A program made the translations under genes and the position numbers. 64,000 nt of DNA from Pseudomonas sp. Os17 (GTDB lineage Bacteria > Pseudomonadota > Gammaproteobacteria > Pseudomonadales > Pseudomonadaceae): contig NZ_AP014627.1 in assembly GCF_001547895.1 (NCBI RefSeq), positions 747,501 to 811,500 of the forward strand, written 5' to 3'. A model generated the notes under the pieces. It saw only the letters and a program-made list of their open reading frames with translations, did no database searches and was not told where the DNA came from. Shown one piece after another: positions 29,705 to 39,127 of this stretch. Every line of letters begins with the position of its first letter. Within the stretch, counting starts at the first letter, position 1.

Positions 29705-31225
29705 TTATTTCCTGGTGCCGCCCAGGGCGCCGGTCAGGCCACCCAGCACTCCACCCAGGCCGCCGTTGACGGTGGTTCCGGCCGAGGCACTGCCGCTTGC
29801 GCTGGCGCCGACATTCAGGCCACCGAGCAGGCCGCCGCTGGGGGCTGTACCGCCGTTGACCAGGCCACCGACCGAGGCAACGGTTGAGCCCAGTGCACCG
29901 AGGGTGCCGCCCAGGGCAGTGCCAACCTGGTTGCCGGTGCTGTTGCCAGCAATGGTGCTGCCCACGTTGCCGACCGCGCCTCCCACTTGACCCAGCAGGC
30001 TGCCGGCCTGAGCGCCAATTCCGCTGGCGGCGCCTACTTGCTGAGTCAGGCCGGTGACCGAACTGGTGACCGGGTTCAGCGCCGAGCCCAGGCTCACGCC
30101 GACACTGGCCAGGGGCGCGGTGACCACCAGATTGGGTGTACCGCTGCCGCCCAGAGCACCGCCGACCGAGGCGATCAGGCCGCCAACCGCGCCGCCGGTG
30201 ACACCGCCCGCACTGACCGTACCGTTGCTGTTTCCTGTATTCACACCGTTGCTCAGGTTGGCCACGGCACCGCCGACGGTTTCCAGCAGACCGTTGCTAC
30301 CGACAGTTGAGCCGGTACCGGAACCGCTTCCCGAGCCGCCCAGATAGCCACCGGCGCGGCCCACCGCATTGCTGGTATTGCTCAGGGCATTGCCCAGCAG
30401 GTCGGTCACAGGGTTGCCGTCGCCGGAGTCGCTGACGGCATTGCCGGAGCTGTCCACCGCCTGGGCCACGCCGTTGAGCAGGCCTTTGACCGGTGCGCCG
30501 AGCCCTGTCGCGCTGCCGGCTTTACCAGTCACACCCTCCGCCAGGCTGACGACGGGCACCAGCACCTTGTCGCCCACGCCATCGGTCAGGGTGCCCACCG
30601 GGCCGTTGCTGGTGACTGTGCTCAAGGTATTGCCGAGCATGGTCACTCGGGCGCCGACGCCACCGACCACCGGTGCCACGCGAGTCACCACGCCTCCTAC
30701 CAGTGGAACACTCTGGGTCGTGGTGGCCAGTTTGCCGCTGAGGTCGGTGACCCCGGTGCCCACATCGCCGACGACGTTGCCGACGGTGGCCGTGGTTTTA
30801 CTCAGCGCCTTGGGATCGGTGCCCAGCTTGCCGAGGCCGCCGGTCAAGCCTTGGCCCACGGTATCGACCACGTTGCCCGCAGTATTGACTGCGCTTTGTG
30901 CGACAGCGCCGACGACTGGAACCGCTGCCAGGGAGGTCCCAAGATCGCTGACCCCGGTACCGACGCCACTGACGGTGGTGCCAAGGTCGGACACCAGGCT
31001 GCTGGTGGTCAGTGTCCCTGTGGTGCCGCCGGTGCCGCCGGTACCACCCGTACCACCTGTGCCGCCGCCCGTGCCACCGGTTCCGCCACTGCTGCCGCCG
31101 GCGCTGGTCGTCGATGAACTGCTACCTCCGCTCTTGTGACCGCCACCGCCGCTGCAGCCGGTCAGGCCGAGAGTCAGGGCCAAGGCCAATGCGGTACATG
31201 CTTTCCATCCAATTTGAGTGTTCAT
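29705..31225 (-). CDS. Large Gly/Val/Thr-rich repetitive lipoprotein, possible surface adhesin
   Basis: 506 aa. Lipoprotein signal with lipobox LTGC (GLTGCSGGGG), then a Gly/Ser/Thr low-complexity linker with GGT repeats and about 400 residues of loosely repeated segments of the type VGxxVxxVG and LGGxLGxLGSTV. It has no Cys apart from the lipobox Cys and very few aromatics. Databases often label such proteins collagen-like, but strict Gly-X-Y periodicity is seen only briefly. Probably exposed on the cell surface and possibly part of the biofilm programme with the nearby Flp pili; this is inference. Start at 31225 with AGGG 9 bases upstream. Own terminator downstream. Confidence 0.8.
   Translation of the reverse strand: MNTQIGWKACTALALALTLGLTGCSGGGGHKSGGSSSSTTSAGGSSGGTGGTGGGTGGTGGTGGTGGTTGTLTTSSLVSDLGTTVSGVGTGVSDLGTSLAAVPVVGAVAQSAVNTAGNVVDTVGQGLTGGLGKLGTDPKALSKTTATVGNVVGDVGTGVTDLSGKLATTTQSVPLVGGVVTRVAPVVGGVGARVTMLGNTLSTVTSNGPVGTLTDGVGDKVLVPVVSLAEGVTGKAGSATGLGAPVKGLLNGVAQAVDSSGNAVSDSGDGNPVTDLLGNALSNTSNAVGRAGGYLGGSGSGSGTGSTVGSNGLLETVGGAVANLSNGVNTGNSNGTVSAGGVTGGAVGGLIASVGGALGGSGTPNLVVTAPLASVGVSLGSALNPVTSSVTGLTQQVGAASGIGAQAGSLLGQVGGAVGNVGSTIAGNSTGNQVGTALGGTLGALGSTVASVGGLVNGGTAPSGGLLGGLNVGASASGSASAGTTVNGGLGGVLGGLTGALGGTRK
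31021..31098. repeat. Tandem Gly-Gly-Thr coding repeats in the Gly-rich lipoprotein gene
   Basis: About eight imperfect 9-base units of the type GGTGGTACC-like (reading on the minus strand) encode GGTGGTGGGTGGTGG. The unit length keeps the frame, so slippage would change linker length without breaking the gene. Confidence 0.75.
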
Positions 31226-31639
31226 GATCGTTATCCCTGCACCTATTACAACGTTCGTTGTCTTCGACAGTTCTCCAGTTCTTGTGCTGGAGATACTTTC
31301 GTCCGTTGAGTACATAAGAGGCGCAAGAAGAAATTTGAACAATTATGAACTTGGTATTAATGACTTATATCTTGCTGTTTTTTTCTCCTGATAAGTAGCT
31401 AGTCTGAAAGTATGGGTGGGGAGGTTGTTTGTTTTAATGGTGTTATTAATCAATGGCTTGTAGTTTGCGCGTGAGTGTGTGGGTAGGGCGTGAAACTAAA
31501 GTTATATATATACAATTAATGGGTTTTATTTGAGCGAAAGGCCGGGAGACGGCAGTTTATTTGCGGCTTAGTTGGCTTCGCAGACTTTCCGTTTGAGCCT
31601 GGCTTATAATGCGCGACCGAAATTCCCTTGGAGTCCGTG
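31226..31639. promoter_or_regulatory. AT-rich divergent promoter region
   Basis: 414 bp between the Gly-rich lipoprotein gene (leftward) and the DMT transporter gene (rightward). The central part (about 31320-31540) is strikingly AT-rich, with TATATATATA and runs of T, unlike the surrounding genome. I see no coding region. Likely promoter and upstream control region of the lipoprotein gene, and a candidate site for MvaT/MvaU-type silencers. Confidence 0.65.
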
Positions 31640-32089
31640 ATGCTGAGCCCAGTCTGGTGGCTGCTGTGCCTGCCGTTCTTTGCCGGGGCCTTTCTGGCCT
31701 TGCAAGCCGGAATCAACGGTCAGTTGGCCAAGCAGGTCGGCGGGGTACTGGCCGCTGCATTGATTTCATTTTTCGTCGGCACCCTGGCCTTGTTGATCCT
31801 GGTGCTGGCGCAGCGCGAGATGCCTGCGCTGAGCGCCCTCAGGGGCCTGACCTGGTGGCACTGGTGCGGTGGTTTGCTGGGGGTGTTTTTCATCACCACC
31901 GCCGCATTTGCCGGGCCACGGATCGGTGCCTTGCTGTTCATGGCACTGGTGCTGGCCGGCCAGTTGAGCATGGCTCTGGCCCTGGATCACTTTGGCTGGG
32001 TGGGGTTTCGCGAGGCGCCGGTCAGCCTCGGCAAGATCGCCGGACTGCTGCTGATCGTCATTGGCGTGGTGCTGATTCGTCGAGGCTGA
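31640..32089 (+). CDS. DMT-superfamily transporter, YdcZ (DUF606) family
   Basis: 149 aa with five hydrophobic segments. Half-sized member of the drug/metabolite transporter superfamily: GAFLALQAGINGQLAKQVG and the C-terminal LGKIAGLLLIVIGVVLIRRG are typical of YdcZ proteins, which probably work as dimers. Substrate unknown. Start at 31640 supported by TTGGAG upstream. Convergent with the MaoC gene, 7 bp apart. A similar protein is found near the thiolase gene in P. aeruginosa. Confidence 0.88.
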   Translation: MLSPVWWLLCLPFFAGAFLALQAGINGQLAKQVGGVLAAALISFFVGTLALLILVLAQREMPALSALRGLTWWHWCGGLLGVFFITTAAFAGPRIGALLFMALVLAGQLSMALALDHFGWVGFREAPVSLGKIAGLLLIVIGVVLIRRG

Positions 32090-32096
32090 GCGCGCG

Positions 32097-32951
32097 TCAG
32101 GCGATCGGTCGCCAACCTCCCTGCATGTGCTGCAGATCGCCGTTGCCAAGTAATTGCAGTTCACCGCTGGACCCCGCCGCGCTGGCCAGCAAGCGCACTT
32201 CACCGGGCAGCAGCAGCGGTTTCAGGAATTGCACCGTCACCTCGATGTTGGCGGCCGGCAAGGTGTCGCTCAGGGCCGCCAGGGCTCGCGCCTTGTTCCA
32301 CAGACCATGGGCAATGGCTCGGGGGAAGCCGAACAGGCGGGCGCTCCAGGCACTGAGATGAATCGGGTTGTAGTCGCCGGAAACCCGGGCGTAACGCCGG
32401 CCGATATCGCTCTGGGCCTGCCAGCGACTGACTTCGTTCAAACCCAGCCCAGACATCGACGGCAGGGCGCCGGGCTCGCCCGGCACTTGCACACCCCGAC
32501 AGAGCATGCGGCTTTCGGCTTCCCAGAGCGGTCCCAGCAGATCGTCGACCGTGGTCAGCAGATCGAACACCGCGCCCTTGGCGTGAGGTTGCAGGTTGCC
32601 CGCCCGAACGGCGACTCGCACGCTGCCGACATTGCCCATGGGGCGCAGAATGCGGATCCGGTTGGCCAGATGAATCAGCCCCAAGAGGGGGAAAGGAAAC
32701 GCCGGGTCGGTGAGCAATTGCATCTGCAACGCAAAGGCCAACACATGGGGATAGGTGGCGGGCAGCAGGCCGTTGTCGAGGTAACCGCACACCTGGCGAT
32801 AGGCCTCCAGCCGGCGCGGCTCGACGCTGATCCAACAGCGCAGGCCCTGCTCCGGCAACGGCGTGTTCTTGATCCCGCGACGCAGCGCGGCCTTGAGGAA
32901 CAGCGGGGGCAGGGAGGCGGGCAGGTGCAGATCGTGCCAGTGGTTGCTCAT
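32097..32951 (-). CDS. MaoC-like (R)-specific enoyl hydratase
   Basis: 284 aa. Double hotdog-type protein with a hydratase 2 motif at the C-terminal half: D193, N195 and H198 in SGDYNPIHLSAWSARLFGFP, and H215-G216 in IAHGLW. Expected to hydrate trans-2-enoyl-CoA (or ACP) to the (R)-3-hydroxyacyl form. Starts 2 bp after the FabG-like gene, so the two form an operon and likely act in sequence on the same acyl chain. Confidence 0.9.
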   Translation of the reverse strand: MSNHWHDLHLPASLPPLFLKAALRRGIKNTPLPEQGLRCWISVEPRRLEAYRQVCGYLDNGLLPATYPHVLAFALQMQLLTDPAFPFPLLGLIHLANRIRILRPMGNVGSVRVAVRAGNLQPHAKGAVFDLLTTVDDLLGPLWEAESRMLCRGVQVPGEPGALPSMSGLGLNEVSRWQAQSDIGRRYARVSGDYNPIHLSAWSARLFGFPRAIAHGLWNKARALAALSDTLPAANIEVTVQFLKPLLLPGEVRLLASAAGSSGELQLLGNGDLQHMQGGWRPIA

Positions 32952-32953
32952 CG

Positions 32954-34306
32954 TCAGGCTCCCAGGACGCTTTGGCCGCAGACCCGCAAGGCTTGTCCGC
33001 TGATCGCGCCACTGCCCGGCTGGGCGAGCCAGGCCACCGCCTCGGCGACATCCTGAGGCAGGCCGCCCTGGCCCAGGGCGCTCATGCGTCGCCCGGACTC
33101 GCGCAGGGCGAAGGGCACCCTGGCGGTCATCTGAGTCTCGATGAAGCCCGGGGCCACGGCATTGATGCTGATGTCCCGGGGCTGCAGCGCTGGCGCCCAG
33201 GACTGGGCCAGGCCGATCAGTCCGGCCTTGCTGGCGGCGTAGTTGGTCTGCCCGCGGTTGCCGGCAATGCCGCTGATGGAGGCCAGCAGGATCACCCGCC
33301 CGTGGTCATGCAGGCGCCCGCTGTCGAGCAGGGCCTGGGTCAGCACCTGGGGAGCGTTGAGATTCACCGCCAGCACCGCATCCCAGAACTCCGCGGTCAT
33401 GTTGGCCAGGGTCTTGTCCCGGGTGATGCCGGCGTTGTGTACGAGGATGTCGAGTCCGTCCGGAAGATGCTCGAGCAACTGGGTTGCGGCGTCCGCGGCA
33501 CAGATATCCAGGGTGATGGCCTGTCCGCCGAGGCGCGCGGCCAGGGTTTCCAGGTCGACCTTGGCTTGGGGCACATCCAGCAACAGCACCTGGGCGCCAT
33601 CACGGGCCAGGGTTTCGGCGATGGCCGCGCCAATGCCCCGCGCCGCGCCGGTGACCAGGGCCCTGCGCCCGGCCAGCGGGCGGCTCCAGTCCTGGACCTG
33701 GACGGCGCAGGGCTGCAAGCGCAGAACCTGTCCGGAAACGAAAGCGCTCTTGGGCGACAGAAAGAAGCGCAGCGCCCCCTCCAGCTGGTCCTCGGCTCCG
33801 TGGCCGACATACAGCAACTGCAGGGTGGCGCCGTTGCGCAGTTCCTTGGCCAGGGAGCGGCTGAAACCTTCCAGGGCACGCTGGGCGCTGGCGGCGAAGG
33901 GCGTATCGAGGGTTTCCGGGGCCCGGCCGAGGATCAGCAGGTGGGCGCAGGGTTCGAGGCTTCTCAGCAGCGGCTGGAAGAATTCCCGCAGTTGCTTGAG
34001 CTGATCAGTGTGGCGCAGTTCGCTGGCATCGAACACCACTGCCTTGAGCCTGGGACCGTGCCCGGGAATCCACGGTGTGGCCAGGGCCGGATCGCAGCCG
34101 TAGCTGTAGATCGAGTCGGTCAGGCGCGGGGCCAGGCTGCTCACCTGCTGGGCCAGGGGACCGCCGCCCACCAGCAAGGCGCCCTCGATGGGCCGCAGGC
34201 GTCCGGCCTGCCAGCGTTCCAGGCGCACCGGCGACGGCAGGCCAAGGGCGCCCACCAGGCGTTGGCCGATGGATGAATTGGCGAAGTCGATATAACGGTC
34301 GGACAT
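32954..34306 (-). CDS. 3-oxoacyl-ACP/CoA reductase, FabG4-like
   Basis: 450 aa, longer than normal FabG (about 245). The N-terminal 210 residues form the extra flavodoxin-like domain of the FabG4 type. The C-terminal half is a complete SDR: ALVTGAARGIG (NADPH binding), NAGITRDKTLANM, catalytic Ser in LLASISG and YAASK. FabG4-type enzymes reduce 3-oxoacyl-CoA with NAD(H). ATG at 34306 is chosen (GGAG 9 bases upstream). Divergent from the thiolase gene and coupled to the MaoC gene, so the three probably make a beta-oxidation or reverse module. Corresponds to the PA4786 region. Confidence 0.91.
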   Translation of the reverse strand: MSDRYIDFANSSIGQRLVGALGLPSPVRLERWQAGRLRPIEGALLVGGGPLAQQVSSLAPRLTDSIYSYGCDPALATPWIPGHGPRLKAVVFDASELRHTDQLKQLREFFQPLLRSLEPCAHLLILGRAPETLDTPFAASAQRALEGFSRSLAKELRNGATLQLLYVGHGAEDQLEGALRFFLSPKSAFVSGQVLRLQPCAVQVQDWSRPLAGRRALVTGAARGIGAAIAETLARDGAQVLLLDVPQAKVDLETLAARLGGQAITLDICAADAATQLLEHLPDGLDILVHNAGITRDKTLANMTAEFWDAVLAVNLNAPQVLTQALLDSGRLHDHGRVILLASISGIAGNRGQTNYAASKAGLIGLAQSWAPALQPRDISINAVAPGFIETQMTARVPFALRESGRRMSALGQGGLPQDVAEAVAWLAQPGSGAISGQALRVCGQSVLGA

Positions 34307-34439
34307 GGAACGCACTCCATTGGCTGGGGTTCAAAGTGTGGACCATGAATGGCTCCGAGTCGTTCGATCAGCCAGAAGCCTCCTACGCTAGAGGGGGACC
34401 TACTCACCGCAGTCGCACTCACAGAACAGGGAGCTCTCC

Positions 34440-35717
34440 ATGACACAACTGCGTCGCGTGGCGATTATTGGCGGTAACCGCATCCCCTTTGCCCGTTCCA
34501 ACGGGCCCTATGCCACGGCCAGTAACCAGGCCATGCTCACCGCCGCCCTCGAAGGCCTGATCGAGCGCTACAACCTGCATGGCCTGCGTATCGGCGAGGT
34601 GGTGGCCGGGGCCGTGCTCAAGCACTCCCGGGATTTCAACCTGACCCGCGAATGCGTGCTGGGCTCGCGGCTGGCGCCCACCACGGCGGCCTACGACATC
34701 CAGCAAGCCTGCGGCACCGGCCTGGAGGCGGCGTTGCTGGTGGCCAACAAGATTGCCCTGGGGCAGATCGACTGCGGCATCGCCGGCGGTGTCGACACCA
34801 CCTCGGACGCACCGATCGGGGTCAACGAAGGGCTGCGCCAGATTCTGCTGCAGGCCAATCGGGCCCGGAGCATCGGTGACAAGTTCAAGATCCTCCTGCA
34901 ACTGCGCCCCCATCACCTCAAGCCGCAACTGCCGCGCAACGGCGAGCCGCGCACCGGCTTGTCCATGGGCGAGCATTGCGAGCAGATGGCCAAGACCTGG
35001 AGCATCGGCCGCGGCGAACAGGACCAACTGGCCCTGGAAAGCCACCAGAAAATGGCCGCGGCCTATGCCGAAGGCTGGCATGACGATCTGCTCACTCCCT
35101 TTTTCGGCCTGACCCGGGACAACAACCTGCGCCCGGACCTGAGCCTGGAAAAACTCGCCAGTCTCAAGCCGGCCTTCGACCACAGCGGCCAGGGCACCCT
35201 CACCGCCGGCAACTCCACGCCGCTGACCGATGGCGCCTCCCTGGTGCTGCTGGGCAGTGAGCAATGGGCCAGGGAACGTGGCCTGCCGATCCTGGCCTAC
35301 CTGCGTGACGGCGAGGCGGCGGCGGTGGACTTCGTCAAGGGGGCCGAAGGGCTGTTGATGGCGCCGGTGTACGCCGTACCGCGCCTGCTGGCGCGCAATG
35401 GCCTGAGCCTGCAGGACTTCGACTACTACGAAATCCACGAAGCCTTCGCCGCCCAGGTGCTGTGCACCCTCAAGGCCTGGGAAGATCCGCAGTACTGCAA
35501 GACCCGCCTGGGCCTGGAGGCGCCCCTGGGCAGCATCGATCGCGCCCGGCTCAACGTCAAAGGCAGCTCGCTGGCGGCGGGGCATCCGTTTGCCGCCACC
35601 GGCGGGCGCATCGTCGCCAACCTGGCGAAGTTGCTGAGTGCGGCGGGGCAGGGGCGCGGGCTGATTTCGATTTGTGCTGCGGGCGGGCAGGGCGTGACGG
35701 CGATCATCGAACGCTGA
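34440..35717 (+). CDS. fadI: Acetyl-CoA C-acyltransferase (thiolase), FadI-like
   Basis: 425 aa thiolase. Catalytic residues: nucleophile C91 (QQACGTG), H382 (AAGHPFAATGGR) and C412 (SICAAGGQG), plus HEAFAAQ. The closest relatives in length and motifs are the FadI group, which acts on 3-ketoacyl-CoA. No FadJ-type partner is present; instead a FabG4-like reductase and a MaoC hydratase are encoded divergently, which would supply or use the (R)-3-hydroxyacyl intermediates. Same order as around PA4785. Confidence 0.93.
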   Translation: MTQLRRVAIIGGNRIPFARSNGPYATASNQAMLTAALEGLIERYNLHGLRIGEVVAGAVLKHSRDFNLTRECVLGSRLAPTTAAYDIQQACGTGLEAALLVANKIALGQIDCGIAGGVDTTSDAPIGVNEGLRQILLQANRARSIGDKFKILLQLRPHHLKPQLPRNGEPRTGLSMGEHCEQMAKTWSIGRGEQDQLALESHQKMAAAYAEGWHDDLLTPFFGLTRDNNLRPDLSLEKLASLKPAFDHSGQGTLTAGNSTPLTDGASLVLLGSEQWARERGLPILAYLRDGEAAAVDFVKGAEGLLMAPVYAVPRLLARNGLSLQDFDYYEIHEAFAAQVLCTLKAWEDPQYCKTRLGLEAPLGSIDRARLNVKGSSLAAGHPFAATGGRIVANLAKLLSAAGQGRGLISICAAGGQGVTAIIER

Positions 35718-35719
35718 TG

Positions 35720-35786
35720 TTCGCCGGCCAGCCGGCTCCTACAGAGGCAAGTCGCCCATCCGCAGGAGCCGGCTGGCCGGCGAAAA
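35720..35786. repeat. Inverted pair of REP-like elements (REPIN-type)
   Basis: TTCGCCGGCCAGCCGGCTCC at 35720 and its reverse complement at 35764-35786 flank a short spacer, between the 3' ends of the thiolase and chemoreceptor genes. Same element as at 48455. Confidence 0.88.
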
Positions 35787-35791
35787 GACCC

Positions 35792-37738
35792 TCAAGTCTT
35801 GAAGCGCCGCACCAGGGCGTCCAGCTCATTGGACAACCCCGCCAGGCTCTGGGAGTCCAGGCGCGCCGAGTTCGCCAGTTCCGCCACCAACTGCGCATCG
35901 CCATGGATCTGGCTGATGTGCCGGTTGATGTCTTCCGCCACCTGATGCTGCTCTTCGGCGGCGGTGGCGATCTGGGTGTTCATGTCGCGGATCACGTCCA
36001 CCGATTCGCGGATCTGCCCGAAGCTGTTGCGCGCCAGGCCGATGCGGTTCACCGACTGCTGGGACACTTCCAGACTGGCGTGCATCTGCTGGGTCACCGC
36101 GCTGGTGCGCTTGGCCAGGTTGCCCAGCAGCCCGTCGATCTCGGCGGTGGAGTCGGCGGTGCGCTTGGCCAGGGCCCGCACTTCATCGGCCACCACGGCA
36201 AAGCCGCGGCCCTGCTCACCGGCCCGGGCGGCCTCGATGGCGGCGTTGAGGGCCAGCAGGTTGGTCTGTTCGGCGATCGAGCGGATGGTGCCGAGGATCG
36301 ACTGGATATCGGTGCTGTCGCGTTCCAGCTGTTGCATCGATTGCGCCGACTGTTCGATCTCCTGGCTCAGGCGGTCGACGCTGTGCACCGCGTCGTCGAT
36401 CTGCTGCTGGCCTTCCCGGGCCTGGCGCTGGCCACTGTCCGCCGACTCCGCGGCCTGGCTGCAGGAGCGGGCCACTTCGTTGGCAGTGGCGACCATTTCG
36501 TGGAACGCGGTGGACACCATGTCCACGGCTTCGCGCTGGCGCCCGGCGGCTTCGGCCATGTCGCTGGACACCTGGGTCGAGGAGTGGGAGGTGGCGAGAA
36601 TCTTCTGCGCCGCCTGGCCGATGTGCTGGATCAGGCTGCGGATCGCCGAGAGGAACTGGTTGAACCAGTTGGCCAACTGCGCGGTTTCGTCATTGCCGCG
36701 AATGTTCAGGTTCTGGGTCAGGTCGCCTTCGCCCTGGGCAATGCCTTCCAGGCCGCTGGCCACGCCGCGGATCGGCCGCACGATGAGGCTGGCGAAGCTG
36801 GCGCCGAACACCGCGAACAGCACCGCCAGGACCCCGGCGATCACGGCGATGATCCAGGTCAGCTGGGTGGCCGAACCCATGACTTCGCTCTGCTTGATCA
36901 GGCCGATGAAGGTCCAGCCCAGCTGTTGCGAAGGCCAGACGTTGGCCATGTAGTGTTCGCCGCCCAGCTCCACTTGCACCAGGCCCTTGCCGGTCTTGGC
37001 CAGTTGCGCGTAACCCTCGCCGAGGCTGTCCAGGGCCTTGAAGTTGTGCTCCGGCTGCTTGGGGTCGACCAGTACCGTGCCGTTGTTTTCCATCAGCATC
37101 AGGTAGCCGGATTCGCCCAGCTTGATCTGCTTGACGATTTCGGTGAGCTGCTTGAGCGACACGTCGACCGCGACCACGCCGCCCTGGGGCCCTAGCTGGT
37201 TGGCCAGGGAGCGCACGGTGCTGACCAGCACCGCATCGTCCGGGGCCCAGTAGTACGCATCGGTGCGCAGGGTCTTGCCCGGGCTGGCCAGCGCGGCTTT
37301 GTACCAGGGGCGCACGCGCGGGTCGTAGTTGGCCAGCTTCAGGTCGGCGGGCCAGGAGACGTAGCCGCCGTTGCTCACGCCGTAGGACACATAGGCATAG
37401 GCGGGATGGCTGGCGGCCATGGCGGCGAACAGGTCGAAGATGCGCTTGTCCTGCTCGCCTTCCGGCACCTTGGCGGCATCGGCGCTCATCCAGGTCTTGA
37501 GGTCGCCGCCGGCCTGGGTGAGCAACGGTTGCGCCGCCAGGTAATCGATGTTCTGGCTGATGCCTTCGAAGAACAGCTGCATGGCGTTGGCCACTTGGCG
37601 GATCTCGCGGCCGCTGCCGTCGACAAAGGTGTTTTGCGCTTCGCTGCGCAGGTTGATCACCACCAGCGTGGCCACCAGCACCACGGGCAGGCAGGCAATG
37701 ACGGCGAAGGCCCAAGTCAGTTTCTGTTTGATATTCAT
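35792..37738 (-). CDS. Amino-acid-type dCACHE chemoreceptor (PctA/B/C- and CtaA-like)
   Basis: 648 aa methyl-accepting protein. TM1 about 10-30, a periplasmic double-CACHE domain (31-290), TM2 about 293-315, HAMP, and a signalling domain with tip [21 protein letters not shown]. The amino-acid-binding pattern known from PctA is present: Y138, R143, W145, Y146 (in YDPRVRPWY), then Y163 and D192. So the ligand is probably one or more L-amino acids. ATG at 37738 chosen (GGAG 5 bases upstream); a codon at 37765 is less likely. No CheR pentapeptide at the C-terminus. Confidence 0.93.
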   Translation of the reverse strand: MNIKQKLTWAFAVIACLPVVLVATLVVINLRSEAQNTFVDGSGREIRQVANAMQLFFEGISQNIDYLAAQPLLTQAGGDLKTWMSADAAKVPEGEQDKRIFDLFAAMAASHPAYAYVSYGVSNGGYVSWPADLKLANYDPRVRPWYKAALASPGKTLRTDAYYWAPDDAVLVSTVRSLANQLGPQGGVVAVDVSLKQLTEIVKQIKLGESGYLMLMENNGTVLVDPKQPEHNFKALDSLGEGYAQLAKTGKGLVQVELGGEHYMANVWPSQQLGWTFIGLIKQSEVMGSATQLTWIIAVIAGVLAVLFAVFGASFASLIVRPIRGVASGLEGIAQGEGDLTQNLNIRGNDETAQLANWFNQFLSAIRSLIQHIGQAAQKILATSHSSTQVSSDMAEAAGRQREAVDMVSTAFHEMVATANEVARSCSQAAESADSGQRQAREGQQQIDDAVHSVDRLSQEIEQSAQSMQQLERDSTDIQSILGTIRSIAEQTNLLALNAAIEAARAGEQGRGFAVVADEVRALAKRTADSTAEIDGLLGNLAKRTSAVTQQMHASLEVSQQSVNRIGLARNSFGQIRESVDVIRDMNTQIATAAEEQHQVAEDINRHISQIHGDAQLVAELANSARLDSQSLAGLSNELDALVRRFKT

Positions 37739-38171
37739 CCGCGCTCCAGTTTTTTGTATGACCACGAAGTGCAGGCGACTCGCGGATTATTGGCAGATTG
37801 TGAGGTGGCGCTGATTGTCGTCCCTGTGGCTGAAGTCGAACCGCGGGCGGTCGAACCTTGGCCGGCGGCTGACGTCTTTATTGGATTGTCGGACAAACTC
37901 CCTGTCTCTCTGAGGGCTTCGGCTGGCGCCGAGCAATATTGAGCCGGCGAAGCAAAAAAAACTGGTCGCGGCGCGCCGGCGGCGAGGGCGTGTAAAGGCA
38001 CTGGCCGCTGCAGTCTTGGCTATGATCCCTGGCGGCGTCGATGGATTGATCTGGCACATTGAGTGCATTGCTGTCGCTCGCGGCTCGGCGGCCCTTTCCC
38101 GTGGTGGGAGGATTGCCGTATAACGAGTGACTTTCGCGTGTTTGGTAACAAGGGACCCACAATAAAAGCTG
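37739..38171. other. Gene-free stretch between chemoreceptor and RIO kinase genes
   Basis: 433 bp, divergent promoter region. No credible reading frame on either strand. On the minus strand GCCAATAA (37787-37794) resembles the -10 of FliA promoters, but the -35 TAAA is not at the right place, so I do not call it. GGGAGG and TAACAAGGGACC lie close to the kinase start. Confidence 0.55.
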
Positions 38172-39068
38172 ATGAAGACTCCAAAACGCATTGAACCCCT
38201 GATCGAAGACGGTCTGGTAGACGAGGTGCTGCGCCCACTCATGAGTGGTAAAGAGGCAGCTGTGTATGTGGTGCGCTGCGGCAACGAGCTACGTTGCGCC
38301 AAGGTCTACAAGGAGGCGAACAAACGCAGTTTCCGTCAGGCGGCGGAGTATCAGGAAGGGCGCAAGGTTCGCAACAGCCGTCAGGCACGAGCCATGGCCA
38401 AGGGCTCGAAGTTCGGGCGCAAGGAGACCGAAGACGCTTGGCAGAACGCCGAAGTGGCGGCCTTGTTCCGCCTGGCCAACGCCGGGGTGCGGGTGCCCAA
38501 GCCGTTCGACTTTCTCGAAGGCGTGCTGCTGATGGAACTGGTGGCCGACGAATACGGCGATGCGGCGCCACGGCTCAACGATGTGGTGCTGGAACCGGAC
38601 CAGGCCCGTGAGTATCACGCCTTCCTGATTTCCCAGATCGTGCTGATGTTGTGTACCGGGCTGGTGCACGGTGACCTGTCCGAGTTCAACGTGCTGCTGA
38701 CACCGGACGGTCCGGTGATCATCGACCTGCCCCAGGCAGTGGACGCGGCGGGCAACAACCACGCGTTCAGCATGCTGGAGCGGGACGTGGGCAACATGGC
38801 GTCCTACTTCGGGCGATTCGCTCCGGAGCTCAAGCGCACCCGTTATGCCAAGGAAATGTGGGCCCTGTACGAGGCCGGCACCTTGCACCCGGGCAGTGTG
38901 CTGACCGGCGAGTTCGACGACCCCGAAGAACTGGCGGATGTCGGCAGCGTGATCCGCGAGATCGAAGCGGCACGTCTCGACGAGGAGCGCCGGCAGGCCG
39001 TGCGGGCGGCGGACGATGCGCCGCCAGGCAAATCCGAAGAACCACCGCCTCCGCCCTGGATGCAGTGA
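38172..39068 (+). CDS. RIO-type atypical serine/threonine kinase (PA4780-like)
   Basis: 298 aa. RIO fold: ATP-binding Lys44 in CAKVYKE, catalytic loop HGDLSEFNVLL (D168, N173), metal-binding D185 in IIDLPQAV, and a RIO-specific insertion rich in Arg/Lys (65-90). The tail is Pro-rich (PPPPPWMQ). RIO proteins in eukaryotes act in ribosome maturation; the bacterial role is not established. Followed by a strong terminator. In P. aeruginosa it also lies near cueR. Confidence 0.9.
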   Translation: MKTPKRIEPLIEDGLVDEVLRPLMSGKEAAVYVVRCGNELRCAKVYKEANKRSFRQAAEYQEGRKVRNSRQARAMAKGSKFGRKETEDAWQNAEVAALFRLANAGVRVPKPFDFLEGVLLMELVADEYGDAAPRLNDVVLEPDQAREYHAFLISQIVLMLCTGLVHGDLSEFNVLLTPDGPVIIDLPQAVDAAGNNHAFSMLERDVGNMASYFGRFAPELKRTRYAKEMWALYEAGTLHPGSVLTGEFDDPEELADVGSVIREIEAARLDEERRQAVRAADDAPPGKSEEPPPPPWMQ

Positions 39069-39075
39069 TGGAATA

Positions 39076-39104
39076 GAAAAATCCGGCCTTGGCCGGATTT
39101 TTTA
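39076..39104. terminator. Bidirectional Rho-independent terminator between RIO kinase and cueR
   Basis: Perfect stem AAATCCGGCC/GGCCGGATTT with a 2-base loop, A-run on the left and T-run on the right, so it can work for both converging genes. Confidence 0.93.
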
Positions 39105-39127
39105 TTCCTGCAAACTACCTGGCGCCT

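Noticed and set aside
37787..37794. FliA-like promoter for the dCACHE chemoreceptor
   Set aside because: Only the -10 part (GCCAATAA) fits; no TAAA at the required distance.
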